Positions 18,506 to 27,373 of a DNA stretch of 64,000 bases are shown piece by piece. Source of the stretch: Phycisphaerales bacterium (GTDB taxonomy: Bacteria; Planctomycetota; Phycisphaerae; Tepidisphaerales; Tepidisphaeraceae); the NCBI GenBank assembly GCA_020853095.1, contig JADYZN010000040.1:141034-205033 (forward strand), given 5' to 3'. Within the stretch, counting starts at the first letter, position 1, and every line of letters starts with the position of its first letter. The position numbers and the translations under genes are program-made. The notes beneath the pieces were generated by a model. It was not told the origin of the DNA. It ran no database searches and saw only the letters and a program-made list of their open reading frames with translations.

Positions 18506-18847
18506 TCATTTTCTGGATTCGATCTGCAATGTGGCCAGGGCGGTGGTGACGTTGTCGCTGAAGGTGAAAATTTTGTCCAGTCCCGTGACGAGAAACGTGC
18601 CCCAGATGTGGGTGCTGATGCCGCACAGGACCAACCGGCCCCCTTCGGCGAGCGTCTGGCCCCGCACGCGCAGCAAATGTGCGATGTTGGAGGAATTGAC
18701 GAACCGGATGGCGTCAAAATCCAGTACCACGTCCAGCGGGTGGGAACCGGCGGCGGCCCGTTCGACGGCGGCCATGTCCTCGCTGAATTGGGGATCGTCC
18801 CCAAGGTGCGCTACCGCGATCGTGTCAGACCATTTTTCCACCGGCAT
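18506..18847 (-). CDS. STAS-domain protein
   Basis: The protein has 113 residues, nearly all one STAS domain (anti-sigma-factor antagonist fold). The expected phosphorylatable serine region is RFVNSSNIAHLLRV, followed by GRLVLCGIS. Such proteins act in partner-switching control of sigma factors or of enzymes. It ends directly at the GT4 start codon and so leads the glycan operon. No anti-sigma kinase or phosphatase is nearby, so its partner must be elsewhere in the genome. Confidence 0.8.
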   Translation of the reverse strand: MPVEKWSDTIAVAHLGDDPQFSEDMAAVERAAAGSHPLDVVLDFDAIRFVNSSNIAHLLRVRGQTLAEGGRLVLCGISTHIWGTFLVTGLDKIFTFSDNVTTALATLQIESRK

Positions 18848-18932
18848 GGCGCTGTTCCGTTCCGAGTCCGTCCGCGAACCGGAAACACCGTAACCCCGAT
18901 GCGCGGATTTGGCAATTTGCGATTCGCGTGAT

Positions 18933-19901
18933 TTACCGGATGCGAATCAACTGGTCGTCGGCGATGCCCAATTCCCGGCGCTTGGGGTCGATGTCGCGCA
19001 GAAACCTGCTGCCATCGGTGTAATATCCGGCCGTCGGTTGAAGCTCCGGCATCAGGCGCCGCCAGTAGGCGTTGAACCGGCTCATCAGGGCTTCGCGAAG
19101 ATACTTGCTGAGCATCGACGCCAGCGCCACGGACAGGCACTGGGTTTCGGCCTTTTCGGTGAAGATCAACCGGACGATGTGGCCCGACTGGGACAAGTGA
19201 TATTCTGCGTATCCATCCTGCTCCCGCACGATCTGTAACGACCAATCCTCGAACATCAACCGCAGCAGGTGGCCATAATGTTCACGCCCTCCCTGCCGGT
19301 CGCAGAAAATCACCAACCCCTGCCGTCCATGGGTGCGCAACAGATAATCCAGATGGCGGGCGGCAATCGAAAAGAGCGCGCTCCCCTTGTTGCGAGTCTG
19401 CTCGATCATCTGGTTCAATCGACGTTCCAGGATGACCTGCGCACCAAGGTGAATACAGCGCAAACCGCCGCGCCGCATCTGGTCGCGGAAGGCATTGGCG
19501 AAAATCCGGATGGGGGCAAAATCCTGTTCCAGCGGAAATCGCTCATCGGCCGGGGGCTGATACCACGGATAGGTACGCAATTCCGCCGCGATGCCGGGAA
19601 CCATGCGTTCAAGCAGATCGTCCAGCACATCGCATCCGCCGTCGCTGGCCGAAAAGATCGACAAAACCGAGCGTTCCAGTTCTTTCAATCCGCCGGCGGA
19701 GGAGTAGACCAGCTTGCTGTCGTTGACGTGCAGCCGCCGTCCGCTTTTATGTCGGTTTTTGGATACGACCCCGCGAAGGGCCTTCCAGAGACAGGGAATT
19801 TCGTTGGTCGCGTCGCCGGGCAGTTCAAACGCGCAACACCCGACCACCAGCGGCCCCAGGAGCGGCCCATACCCAGCCTCGTCAATCCCTGCCAGAATCA
19901 T
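18933..19901 (-). CDS. RNase HII-like protein (divergent, enlarged)
   Basis: The protein has 322 residues, much longer than typical RNase HII (~200-220). The N-terminus AGIDEAGYGPLLGPLVVG matches the family's DEAGRGPLAGP signature, and VNDSKLVYSS matches the DSK motif. Later elements are divergent: the third acidic site appears as IFCDRQGGREHY and the AxSxxAKxxRD helix as ASMLSKYLREAL. Insertions of ~100 residues separate these motifs. Canonical RNase HII removes ribonucleotides from DNA. It may be an active variant or a related nuclease. It lies 85 bp upstream, by direction of transcription, of the STAS gene. Confidence 0.6.
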   Translation of the reverse strand: MILAGIDEAGYGPLLGPLVVGCCAFELPGDATNEIPCLWKALRGVVSKNRHKSGRRLHVNDSKLVYSSAGGLKELERSVLSIFSASDGGCDVLDDLLERMVPGIAAELRTYPWYQPPADERFPLEQDFAPIRIFANAFRDQMRRGGLRCIHLGAQVILERRLNQMIEQTRNKGSALFSIAARHLDYLLRTHGRQGLVIFCDRQGGREHYGHLLRLMFEDWSLQIVREQDGYAEYHLSQSGHIVRLIFTEKAETQCLSVALASMLSKYLREALMSRFNAYWRRLMPELQPTAGYYTDGSRFLRDIDPKRRELGIADDQLIRIR

Positions 19902-19938
19902 GCGGGGGCATTATATCGACCAACCATCCGGTGTGAAC

Positions 19939-19966
19939 TTGACAGGCGGCAAAAGGGTATTAGATT
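19939..19966 (+). promoter_or_regulatory. Candidate promoter of tRNA-Asp
   Basis: TTGACA (19939-19944) is separated by 16 bases from TAGATT (19961-19966). The predicted transcription start is near 19973, 14 bases before the mature tRNA. The same TTGACA-N16-TAGAxT layout occurs before the PEP-CTERM gene at 51164. Confidence 0.6.
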
Positions 19967-19986
19967 ACGGCCCTTACATCCGAGCC

Positions 19987-20060
<74 letters not shown>

Positions 20061-20071
20061 TTTTATTTTCC

Positions 20072-20554
20072 CTATTTTTTCCCCATCGAACGCTGGCGTT
20101 GAAAGAAATTCCGCAGCAGTTCCGCGCATTGTTCGGCCAAAACGCCGGATGTGACCTCGACGCGGTGATTGAGACGATCATCCTCCGCGATCCGATAAAG
20201 CGTGCGGACGCCCCCCGCCTTGGGGTCGTCACAGCCGTAGATCAATTTCGGCACGCGGGCGTTGACGATCGCGCCGGCACACATCGGGCAGGGTTCCAAC
20301 GTCACCACCAGGATGCAATCGAGCAGCCTCCAATGATCCAGAGCCTGCCCGGCCTGCCGCAGGGCGATGATTTCGGCATGGGCGGTGGGATCGTGGTCGA
20401 TTTGGCGGCGATTATACCCCCGGCCGACGATCCGGCCGGTGGGCTGGTGAACGATGATGCAGCCGATGGGAACTTCGTCCAGCGAAGCCGCCTGTTGCGC
20501 CTCGGCCAGCGCCAGGCGCATCCATGTTTCGGCGGATTCAACGCTCAGGGTCAT
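20072..20554 (-). CDS. tadA: tRNA-specific adenosine deaminase TadA
   Basis: The protein has 160 residues. The zinc and catalytic motif HAE is at 59-61, and PCPMC with zinc ligands C89 and C92 follows. The overall length and the PMCAGAIV stretch match TadA, which converts adenosine-34 to inosine in tRNA-Arg(ACG) and is usually essential. The stop codon is 11 bases from the convergent tRNA-Asp gene. The start at 20554 is 7 bases downstream of the NifU-like gene, suggesting co-transcription. Confidence 0.92.
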   Translation of the reverse strand: MTLSVESAETWMRLALAEAQQAASLDEVPIGCIIVHQPTGRIVGRGYNRRQIDHDPTAHAEIIALRQAGQALDHWRLLDCILVVTLEPCPMCAGAIVNARVPKLIYGCDDPKAGGVRTLYRIAEDDRLNHRVEVTSGVLAEQCAELLRNFFQRQRSMGKK

Positions 20555-20561
20555 TGGACAA

Positions 20562-20816
20562 TCAGGGGACGGGCACGACGCTGGTGATTTCGGGAACGTG
20601 ATCGCGGATGTTGCGCTCGATGCCCATCTGCAGCGTCATCGTGCTGCTGGGACAGCCGTGGCAGGCGCCATGAAACCGGATCTGCACGACCCCGCCATCG
20701 AGAACGTTGACCAGTTCGATGTCGCCGCCGTCGGCCTGCACCGCCGGCCGGATCAGGTCAATGATGGTTTGTACCCGTTCCCGCAGTGGCGTTGGAGATG
20801 GTGCGGCGGAAGTCAT
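20562..20816 (-). CDS. NifU C-terminal-domain (Nfu-type) iron-sulfur scaffold protein
   Basis: The protein has 84 residues from ATG 20816, with GAGGT five bases upstream; a longer frame to 20879 lacks such a site. The single domain has the Nfu signature: RPAVQADGGDIELV early and the cluster-binding FHGACHGCPSS with a CxxC motif, then MTLQMGIERNIR. Nfu proteins hold a 4Fe-4S cluster between two subunits and pass it to client enzymes. It sits directly upstream of tadA. The assignment is firm; clients are unknown. Confidence 0.9.
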   Translation of the reverse strand: MTSAAPSPTPLRERVQTIIDLIRPAVQADGGDIELVNVLDGGVVQIRFHGACHGCPSSTMTLQMGIERNIRDHVPEITSVVPVP

Positions 20817-20902
20817 GGAAACCTCGTTTGGACGTTGCTGTTCACGTTGAATTATAGGGTCAAAGTCGTCCCGGAACAACCGCCAGGTCGCAACGCCGGC
20901 GA

Positions 20903-21754
20903 TCAGGGTTGTGCCGTTGAAGAAATGGTCTGTTCCATCGGGACCATGCGCGGAATCAGCAGGATCAGTTGTTCGAGCCGTTCGGCGGGGGCATCCCGCA
21001 TCAGAAATGCGTTGCCGATGCTGGTGGGCCAGCGCCCTTCGGGAGAAGGGGCGATCAGCAGAAAATGATCCATCGCGACATCGGCCCTCAGATTCAGGTC
21101 ATACAGCCGTTCGGGATGGACGTATTGTATCTCCCGTTCATCGTTGTTGACGCTGTATTGCAGGATTTTCCGTTCGGTCCGCACCACCGGGCAGAGGGCC
21201 ACGCGGAGGGTGTCGGCCTTGCGCGGGGCGGGCTGAAACGAGACCGTCAGCAGGTTGTCGCTTCGATCGAAACTGCGCCCCTGGAGCAGATTATCGGCGT
21301 TGAAATAAAAGAGATTTTGAAAGGGCAGGCCCTTGTTCATCTCCAGCTCGATGGAATTGGCCTCGCGGGCCATCATCGTGCTGTGGCGGACCAACGCCGG
21401 ATTTTTCTCGATGAAATCCTTGAAAAACGGCCATTGATCGTTGGACGCCTCGCCCACCCGAATGCCGTTCTTATAGAGAATGTCGTAGGTGGCGACATCG
21501 ACGACCTGTTCGTTGACCTGCTTCCAGAATTCCTCGTTGCCGCTGACCGCGCCGGCCGGGACCGCCAGTTGATAAATCTCCAGGCAGATGACCGATTGGG
21601 CCACCGGCGCGGGGTCACGCGGGTCGGGGTTGTCCCCCATCTGCGCGAAATGCCGCGAACTGGACGCCTGCTGGGTGGATTGGGACTGGGCCTCCCGGCC
21701 GGCGGCACAGCCGGCCACGCCAACCATCAACACCAGGATCAACAGTCGATCCAT
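20903..21754 (-). CDS. Lipoprotein of unknown function
   Basis: The protein has 283 residues, starting with a short lipoprotein signal peptide (MDRLLILVLMVGVAGC; lipobox VAGC, Cys16). A Ser/Gln-rich linker follows, then a mixed alpha/beta domain of ~220 residues with no motif recognised. It is predicted to be anchored to a membrane facing the periplasm. It begins 8 bases past the argD stop codon, so it is probably co-transcribed with argD, with no obvious functional link. Confidence 0.7.
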   Translation of the reverse strand: MDRLLILVLMVGVAGCAAGREAQSQSTQQASSSRHFAQMGDNPDPRDPAPVAQSVICLEIYQLAVPAGAVSGNEEFWKQVNEQVVDVATYDILYKNGIRVGEASNDQWPFFKDFIEKNPALVRHSTMMAREANSIELEMNKGLPFQNLFYFNADNLLQGRSFDRSDNLLTVSFQPAPRKADTLRVALCPVVRTERKILQYSVNNDEREIQYVHPERLYDLNLRADVAMDHFLLIAPSPEGRWPTSIGNAFLMRDAPAERLEQLILLIPRMVPMEQTISSTAQP

Positions 21755-21762
21755 ATGCCGCC

Positions 21763-22971
21763 TTACAATTGCGCCAACAGGTCGATCACACGGTTCAGCC
21801 CCTCATCCCATTCATCCCGGCTGATGTTGATCGGCGGAGCCAGCCGGATGACCTGCTGGGCGGTGAGATTCATGACCAGGCCCGCGTCCAGCGCTTTTTC
21901 CACCAGGTTTTGGGGAACGGCCGCCAGTTCGACACCCAAAAACAACCCGCGGCCGCGCACCTGTTTAATTTTCGACTGAATTTTGGCTTCGCCTTTAAGC
22001 CGGGCGATGGCATGTTCGCCCAGCATGGCGGCACGCGCGGTGAGATTTTCACGCTCGATCACGTCAAAGATCGTGCGAGCCACCGCCGCGCAGATCGGAT
22101 TGCCCCCAAGGGTCGAACCATGTTTTCCAGGTCCAAACAACTTGGACAGCTCCGGCTTGGCGAACATCACCCCCACCGGCAACCCCCCGCCGATGGCTTT
22201 TCCGAGGGTCATCACATCCGGCTGAACGACTTTCCCGTCGGAGGTGCGAAAATGCTGATGGGCGAACCATGCCCCCGTCCGGCCGCAACCGGTCCACACT
22301 TCGTCAAAAATCAGCGTTAAACCATGCTGATCACAGAGTTTGCGCACCTGGCCGGGGTACTCATCCGGATATTGATTGATCCCCCCTTCGCCTTGAATCG
22401 GTTCCATGAGGATGCCGGCGGTCTCGGCGTCGATCGCCTTGGTCAGCGCATCGATGTCTCCATGAGGAACCTGGACGAATCCGGCGACATCGGGAGCAAA
22501 TCCATCCCGCACCTTGGGATTGCCGGTGGCGGCGATCATCGCCAGCGTCCGGCCGTGAAAACTCTTGTCCAGCGAGATGATTTTCCACCGTTTTGGCGAC
22601 TGTTCCTGTCCTCGCAACCGGGCGAGCTTGCAGGCGGCTTCGTTGGCTTCCGCCCCGCTGTGGCAGAAAAACGCCTGGCCGGGAAAGGCGTATTTATTAA
22701 GCCGCTCGGCCAGCTCGATCTGCGGGACGCTGTAAAACTGGTTGCCGACGTGCCAGAGTTTTTTGGCCTGTTCGGTCGCGGCCGTCACCAGCGCCGGGTG
22801 ACAATGGCCAAGGATCGCCCCGCCAAAACCGGCGAACAAATCCAGGTACTGTTTGCCCTGCGCATCCCAAACCCGACACCCTTCTCCGCGCACCATCACC
22901 ACCGGCAGGCGGGCGTAATTGCCCATCAGAACCTGCTTGCCCCGCTCCAATATCTCCGACATCTGGCTCAT
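21763..22971 (-). CDS. argD: Acetylornithine/ornithine aminotransferase-like class III aminotransferase
   Basis: The protein has 402 residues from ATG 22971, with AAGGA about 10 bases upstream; a longer upstream frame reads antisense across the divergent amidase gene. The N-terminal LPVVMVRGEGCRVWDAQGK is typical of ArgD. The PLP-binding features are present: FCHSGAEANEAACKLAR, the IFDEVWTGCGRTG aspartate motif and the Schiff-base lysine in VMTLGKAIGGG. ArgD converts N-acetylglutamate semialdehyde to N-acetylornithine in arginine synthesis. No other arg genes are in the window, so ornithine or GABA aminotransferase activity remains possible. Confidence 0.8.
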   Translation of the reverse strand: MSQMSEILERGKQVLMGNYARLPVVMVRGEGCRVWDAQGKQYLDLFAGFGGAILGHCHPALVTAATEQAKKLWHVGNQFYSVPQIELAERLNKYAFPGQAFFCHSGAEANEAACKLARLRGQEQSPKRWKIISLDKSFHGRTLAMIAATGNPKVRDGFAPDVAGFVQVPHGDIDALTKAIDAETAGILMEPIQGEGGINQYPDEYPGQVRKLCDQHGLTLIFDEVWTGCGRTGAWFAHQHFRTSDGKVVQPDVMTLGKAIGGGLPVGVMFAKPELSKLFGPGKHGSTLGGNPICAAVARTIFDVIERENLTARAAMLGEHAIARLKGEAKIQSKIKQVRGRGLFLGVELAAVPQNLVEKALDAGLVMNLTAQQVIRLAPPINISRDEWDEGLNRVIDLLAQL

Positions 22972-23068
22972 CGACGACGATCCTTTCATGGAAGGGGGCA
23001 GAATACCAAAAATCAGGTGCAAACCAAACCCAAACACGTTGGCCGGCCTATGATGTTGTCGTACACTG

Positions 23069-23884
23069 ATGGCATCCATGGCAAACCCACTGACCATCGC
23101 ACTGGCACAGATGAGCGTGAAGGCGGCCGACCCATCGGCCAATCTTGCCGCCGCCGGGGAGCTGGTCGGCCAGGCCCGCCAGCGCGGGGCGGACCTGATC
23201 TGTTTCCCCGAATTATGGACGACGGGTTTCGGGTGGGAACAAAATGCCCGGTTGATGGACCGGCTGGATGGGGACATCGCCCGCATCGCCGACATGGCCG
23301 CCCGGCATCACATCTGGATCAGCGGATCGGTTCTGGCGCCGGTCAAAGGGGAGGAGGGAAAACTGGCCAACACGCTGCTGGTTTTTGATCCACAGGGCAA
23401 GCCAAGGGCGGTTTACCGCAAGATTCATCTGTTTGGCCTGATGCGCGAAAACGAACATCTGCGGGCCGGGGATGAACTGGTGGTACTGGATGCGCCCTGG
23501 GGCAAATCCGGCCTGGCGGTCTGTTACGACCTGCGGTTTGGCGAGATGTTTCGCGCCTATGCGCTGGCGGGGGCGAACGTGCAGTTGATCAGCGCGGCTT
23601 GGCCTCATCCCCGCCAGGAACATTGGCGGACGCTACTTCGGGCCAGGGCCATCGAGCAACAGATGTTCGTGGTCGCGGTCAACCAGGCGGGAAGCGAGGA
23701 TTTCGGGGCCGGGGGGCGGATCACGTATTGCGGCCGTTCGGCCGTCATCGACCCGTGGGGCAATACGATTGTCGAAGCCGATGAGCAACCGTCATTGATC
23801 TTCGCCACCATCGACCCGGCCGAATCGGAACGGGTTCGCCAAAAGATTCACGTTTTGACCGACCGCAGGCCGGATTTGTATTGA
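23069..23884 (+). CDS. Nitrilase-superfamily carbon-nitrogen hydrolase (omega-amidase/Nit2-like)
   Basis: The protein has 271 residues; ATG 23069 and ATG 23078 are both possible starts. The catalytic triad of the superfamily is visible: Glu in CFPELWTTGF, Lys in YRKIHLFGL and Cys in AVCYDLRFGEMF. The HLFGL and RFGEMFR surroundings resemble omega-amidases that hydrolyse 2-oxoglutaramate or 2-oxosuccinamate. It diverges from argD with 97 bp between start codons and ends 18 bases before addB. A metabolite-repair role is likely but the substrate is inferred. Confidence 0.82.
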   Translation: MASMANPLTIALAQMSVKAADPSANLAAAGELVGQARQRGADLICFPELWTTGFGWEQNARLMDRLDGDIARIADMAARHHIWISGSVLAPVKGEEGKLANTLLVFDPQGKPRAVYRKIHLFGLMRENEHLRAGDELVVLDAPWGKSGLAVCYDLRFGEMFRAYALAGANVQLISAAWPHPRQEHWRTLLRARAIEQQMFVVAVNQAGSEDFGAGGRITYCGRSAVIDPWGNTIVEADEQPSLIFATIDPAESERVRQKIHVLTDRRPDLY

Positions 23885-23902
23885 TTTGGATGAATCATTC
23901 CC

Positions 23903-26900
23903 ATGCCCGTCCGATTTGTCATAGGTCGATCCGGCAGCGGCAAGACCGCCCACTGCGTGGAGCGGATCGCACAGGCCTGTCGTGCCGAACCGCTGGGGCG
24001 GCCGATTCTCTGGATCGTGCCCAAGCAGGCGACGTTTCAGGCCGAACGGCAGCTCGCCTGTTCGGCCGGATTGCGCGGGTATTGCCGTGCGCGGGTGCAG
24101 TCGTTCGACCAGGTGGCGCGGGAGGTGCTGGCCGAATGCGGCGGCGTGGCCATCCCTGAAATCAGCCCGCTTGGCCGGCAGATGATCCTTGGACACCTGC
24201 TGCGGGTTCACGAAAAACAACTGGGGTACTTCGGTTCGGTCGCCCGGCAGGCCGGGTTGGTCGGCCGGTTGGACGCCACGCTGTCGGAATTGGAACGCGG
24301 CGGCAAATCCACCGCGGATTTGACGGCGCTGCTGGCCGGGATGGAACAATCCTCCGACGACGATTCTCAAACTCAAAGCCTGCGATTGAAGCTCCGCGAT
24401 CTGCACCTGATCTTCGACGCCTATGAAAAATATCTGGGACAGGAACGGCTCGACCCGCACCGTCGGCTGGGGCAGGTGTTGCGTTCGATTGGCCAGTGTG
24501 AATCGCTGCGCGGCAGCTCGGTATTTGTCGATGGTTTCTTCGACTTCAACGAAGATGAGCGGCAAACGCTCGGCGCGCTGGCCAAGACGGCGCTGGAGAT
24601 GGAGATCACGCTGACGGCCGACCCGGATCATCCCACGCTGGCCGATCCGCACCATCTGCCCGATGAGATGGACCTGTTTCACCAGACCCTCGATGCCTAC
24701 CGGCGGCTCTGTTTCCGCCTCAGGGAGGATGGCATCAAGATCGAACCTCCCCTCCTGATGCGGGCCGTGCATCGCCATCAATCGGCCGACCTGGCGCGCA
24801 TCCAGTCGCATTGGATGCAACCGCCGCCGGCCGATGCGCCCGACGCCGGCGGCCTGGAACTGGTGCAGGCGCCCCACCGTCGCGCCGAGGCCGAAGCCGC
24901 CGCCGACCGCGTGCGCGATCTGGTCGGCCAGGGCATGCGCTATCGGGACGTCGCCATCCTCTGCCGCGACCTTGGACAATACCACGAGCTTCTGGACGCC
25001 GCCTTTCGCGAGCGGGAGATTCCTTATTTCGCCGATCACCGCCGGGGCATGTCCCATCATCCGCTGCTGGAGATGCTGCGCTGCATCCTGGGCATCGTCC
25101 GCCAACCCCTCGCATCCGATGTGCTGTTGACGCTCCCCAAGACCGGCCTGGTCAAAGGGATCGACATGGACGCCGCCGACCGGCTGGAAAACCACGTCCT
25201 GAACCATCGCATCCACGGCCCGACATGGACCGCCGCCGACCCATGGCCAGGCCTCGACGGCGGCCGCGACGAAACCTCCGATGATTTCTCCGATGAATCA
25301 AACCCCATCCCGCGCGGGACGGACGTGGATGCCCTGCGGCGGTTGGTGATCGATCCGCTGCGCCGCTGGATCGACGGGCCGGTGCGCACCGGCCGGCATC
25401 CGCTGTGGCATTTCACCACCGCGCTCTATGAAACGCTCCGCGGTTACGCCGTCCGCGAAACGCTCGAACGATGGATGAATCAGGCCGAGGAATCCGGGGA
25501 ATTTGAACGGCGCGACGAACACGAACAGACCTGGAACGAACTGAACGACCTGCTGGATTTGATGGTTGACCTGCTGGGCGATGAGCCGCTGTCCGCTGCG
25601 GATTTCGCGGAAATTCTCGAAGCGGGATTGGACCAGTTCGATCTGGCCCTCACCCCTCCCACCGTCGATCAGGTGCTGGTCGGCCAGATGGACCGCACCC
25701 GCCTGAGCGACGTTCAGGCCGTGCTGGTCCTGGGTTTGTGCGAAGGTTCCTTCCCTCGACGCGGCGGCGAAGACCTGATTTTGTGCGATGAGGAACGCCG
25801 TTCGCTGCGACACTGGCGGCTGGAAATCGATCCCGACTCGCGCCGGCGGCTGCTGGATGAAAACCTCCTGGCCTATCGCGCATTTTGCCGCCCCAGTCAT
25901 CGCTTGATCGTCTTTCGACCCGAGGCCGACGACTCCGGCCGCCCCCTGCCACCCTCAACGTACTGGGATGCGTTGATCCGCCTGAACCCCGGCGCGCCGG
26001 TGCATTCGATCTCGCCGGATGCGGACGATCTGTCCACCCTCAGCACGCCCCGGCGGTTGATCACCCGGCTGATGCGCTGGGCACGCAAACCGGATGATTC
26101 CATCAGCGCGTTGCCCGCCTTGTATCAGTGGCTGGCGACCCATCCCTGCCGCGATGATGCGATGGACCTGATGCGGTATCGCGCCTGGAAAGCCCTGAGC
26201 TATCACAACGAGGCCACCCTGCCGGCCGAATGGTCCGCCCGGCTGTTCGGCCTGCCGCTGGAAACTTCCGCCGGCAAACTCGAATCGTTCGCCTCCTGCC
26301 CCTTCCAGCATTTCGCACGATACGGCCTCTCCCTGCGACAGCGCGGCGACGACCAGTTGACGCTGGGCGATCAGGGGTGGGCTTATCACCAGATTCTCGG
26401 CCGGTTCATCGCCCAGATGCTCAAAAACAACGTCGACTGGCAAACCATGACCCCCGCCCAGCGCGAAAAAGCCATCGCAGGCATCGCCCGGGCGATCGGG
26501 TCAACCGCCAAAGGACAGCTTCTGCTCGGCAGCGCCCGCAACCAATACGTGCTGAATCGAATCGCACGCACCGCCGAACAGGTTCTCCAGGCGCAGGCGG
26601 CGGCACTGAAACATGGCAAATTCACCCCGGCCTATACGCAGGTGCGATATGGCGGCGGCGGAACGCTGCCGGCGCTGACATTGTCCACCCTCTCCGGACA
26701 GACCATCCATCTGCAAGGCGCCATCGACCGGATCGACCTGATCAAAAACGGCTCATCGGCGGTGATTTACGACTACAAACTCTCCGGCGGCCCCTTGTCG
26801 TTCGCCAAGGCCTATTACGGCCTGTCGTTGCAACTGCTGGCCGCGCTGCTGGCGGTCAAATCCGGCGGATCGGCTTTGACCGGCCATCAGCTCGAACCGA

Positions 26901-27373
26901 TGGGCGCATTGCACGTGCAGCTTCAACGCGATTTGAAATCCGTCGAACATCCCGATGATGCCCTTTCGCCGGACGATCCGGCCTTCCATCTGCGCATCAA
27001 ACCGCGCGGCATCTTCAATCCGCTCTGTGCCCAGTCGCTGGATGACAATCTGGTCGATGGGAAATCCCAGGTCATTCAATATTCGCTCAAAAAGGATGGC
27101 CAAATCTCCAAAACCAGCGACGTGGTCACCCCTGAACAGTTTGATGCGCTGTTGAATCACGCCATCCGGACGATGGCCGGTCTGTCGCAGCAACTGCTTG
27201 AAGGGCAGATCCCCATCCGCCCCTACCTGATGAATCAGACTTCCGCCTGCACCCACTGCGAATTGCAGTCGGTCTGCCGGTTCGAGGTGGAACACAACCG
27301 GTATCGGCCCCTCGATGCGCTCAGCCGCGATGCGGTCCTGAATCAACTCCTGACCGAAACGGAGCCGGCATGA
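23903..27373 (+). CDS. addB: AddB-type subunit of the AddAB helicase-nuclease
   Basis: The protein has 1156 residues. The N-terminal Walker A GRSGSGKT is at 8-15 and an inactive-helicase-like middle follows. Near the C-terminus there is a PD-(D/E)xK nuclease core with GAIDRIDLI and VIYDYKLSGG (about 945-965). The iron-sulfur cluster cysteines of AddB are represented by C in FASCPFQHF (~798) and the CTHCELQSVC group (~1115). AddAB processes double-strand breaks to produce 3' ends for RecA. The stop overlaps the addA start (ATGA), the usual gene order and coupling. Confidence 0.88.
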   Translation: MPVRFVIGRSGSGKTAHCVERIAQACRAEPLGRPILWIVPKQATFQAERQLACSAGLRGYCRARVQSFDQVAREVLAECGGVAIPEISPLGRQMILGHLLRVHEKQLGYFGSVARQAGLVGRLDATLSELERGGKSTADLTALLAGMEQSSDDDSQTQSLRLKLRDLHLIFDAYEKYLGQERLDPHRRLGQVLRSIGQCESLRGSSVFVDGFFDFNEDERQTLGALAKTALEMEITLTADPDHPTLADPHHLPDEMDLFHQTLDAYRRLCFRLREDGIKIEPPLLMRAVHRHQSADLARIQSHWMQPPPADAPDAGGLELVQAPHRRAEAEAAADRVRDLVGQGMRYRDVAILCRDLGQYHELLDAAFREREIPYFADHRRGMSHHPLLEMLRCILGIVRQPLASDVLLTLPKTGLVKGIDMDAADRLENHVLNHRIHGPTWTAADPWPGLDGGRDETSDDFSDESNPIPRGTDVDALRRLVIDPLRRWIDGPVRTGRHPLWHFTTALYETLRGYAVRETLERWMNQAEESGEFERRDEHEQTWNELNDLLDLMVDLLGDEPLSAADFAEILEAGLDQFDLALTPPTVDQVLVGQMDRTRLSDVQAVLVLGLCEGSFPRRGGEDLILCDEERRSLRHWRLEIDPDSRRRLLDENLLAYRAFCRPSHRLIVFRPEADDSGRPLPPSTYWDALIRLNPGAPVHSISPDADDLSTLSTPRRLITRLMRWARKPDDSISALPALYQWLATHPCRDDAMDLMRYRAWKALSYHNEATLPAEWSARLFGLPLETSAGKLESFASCPFQHFARYGLSLRQRGDDQLTLGDQGWAYHQILGRFIAQMLKNNVDWQTMTPAQREKAIAGIARAIGSTAKGQLLLGSARNQYVLNRIARTAEQVLQAQAAALKHGKFTPAYTQVRYGGGGTLPALTLSTLSGQTIHLQGAIDRIDLIKNGSSAVIYDYKLSGGPLSFAKAYYGLSLQLLAALLAVKSGGSALTGHQLEPMGALHVQLQRDLKSVEHPDDALSPDDPAFHLRIKPRGIFNPLCAQSLDDNLVDGKSQVIQYSLKKDGQISKTSDVVTPEQFDALLNHAIRTMAGLSQQLLEGQIPIRPYLMNQTSACTHCELQSVCRFEVEHNRYRPLDALSRDAVLNQLLTETEPA

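Noticed and set aside
23039..23067. TTGGCC-N17-TACACT as promoter of the amidase gene
   Set aside because: The start of transcription would fall inside the first codons, and both boxes match only 4 of 6 positions.
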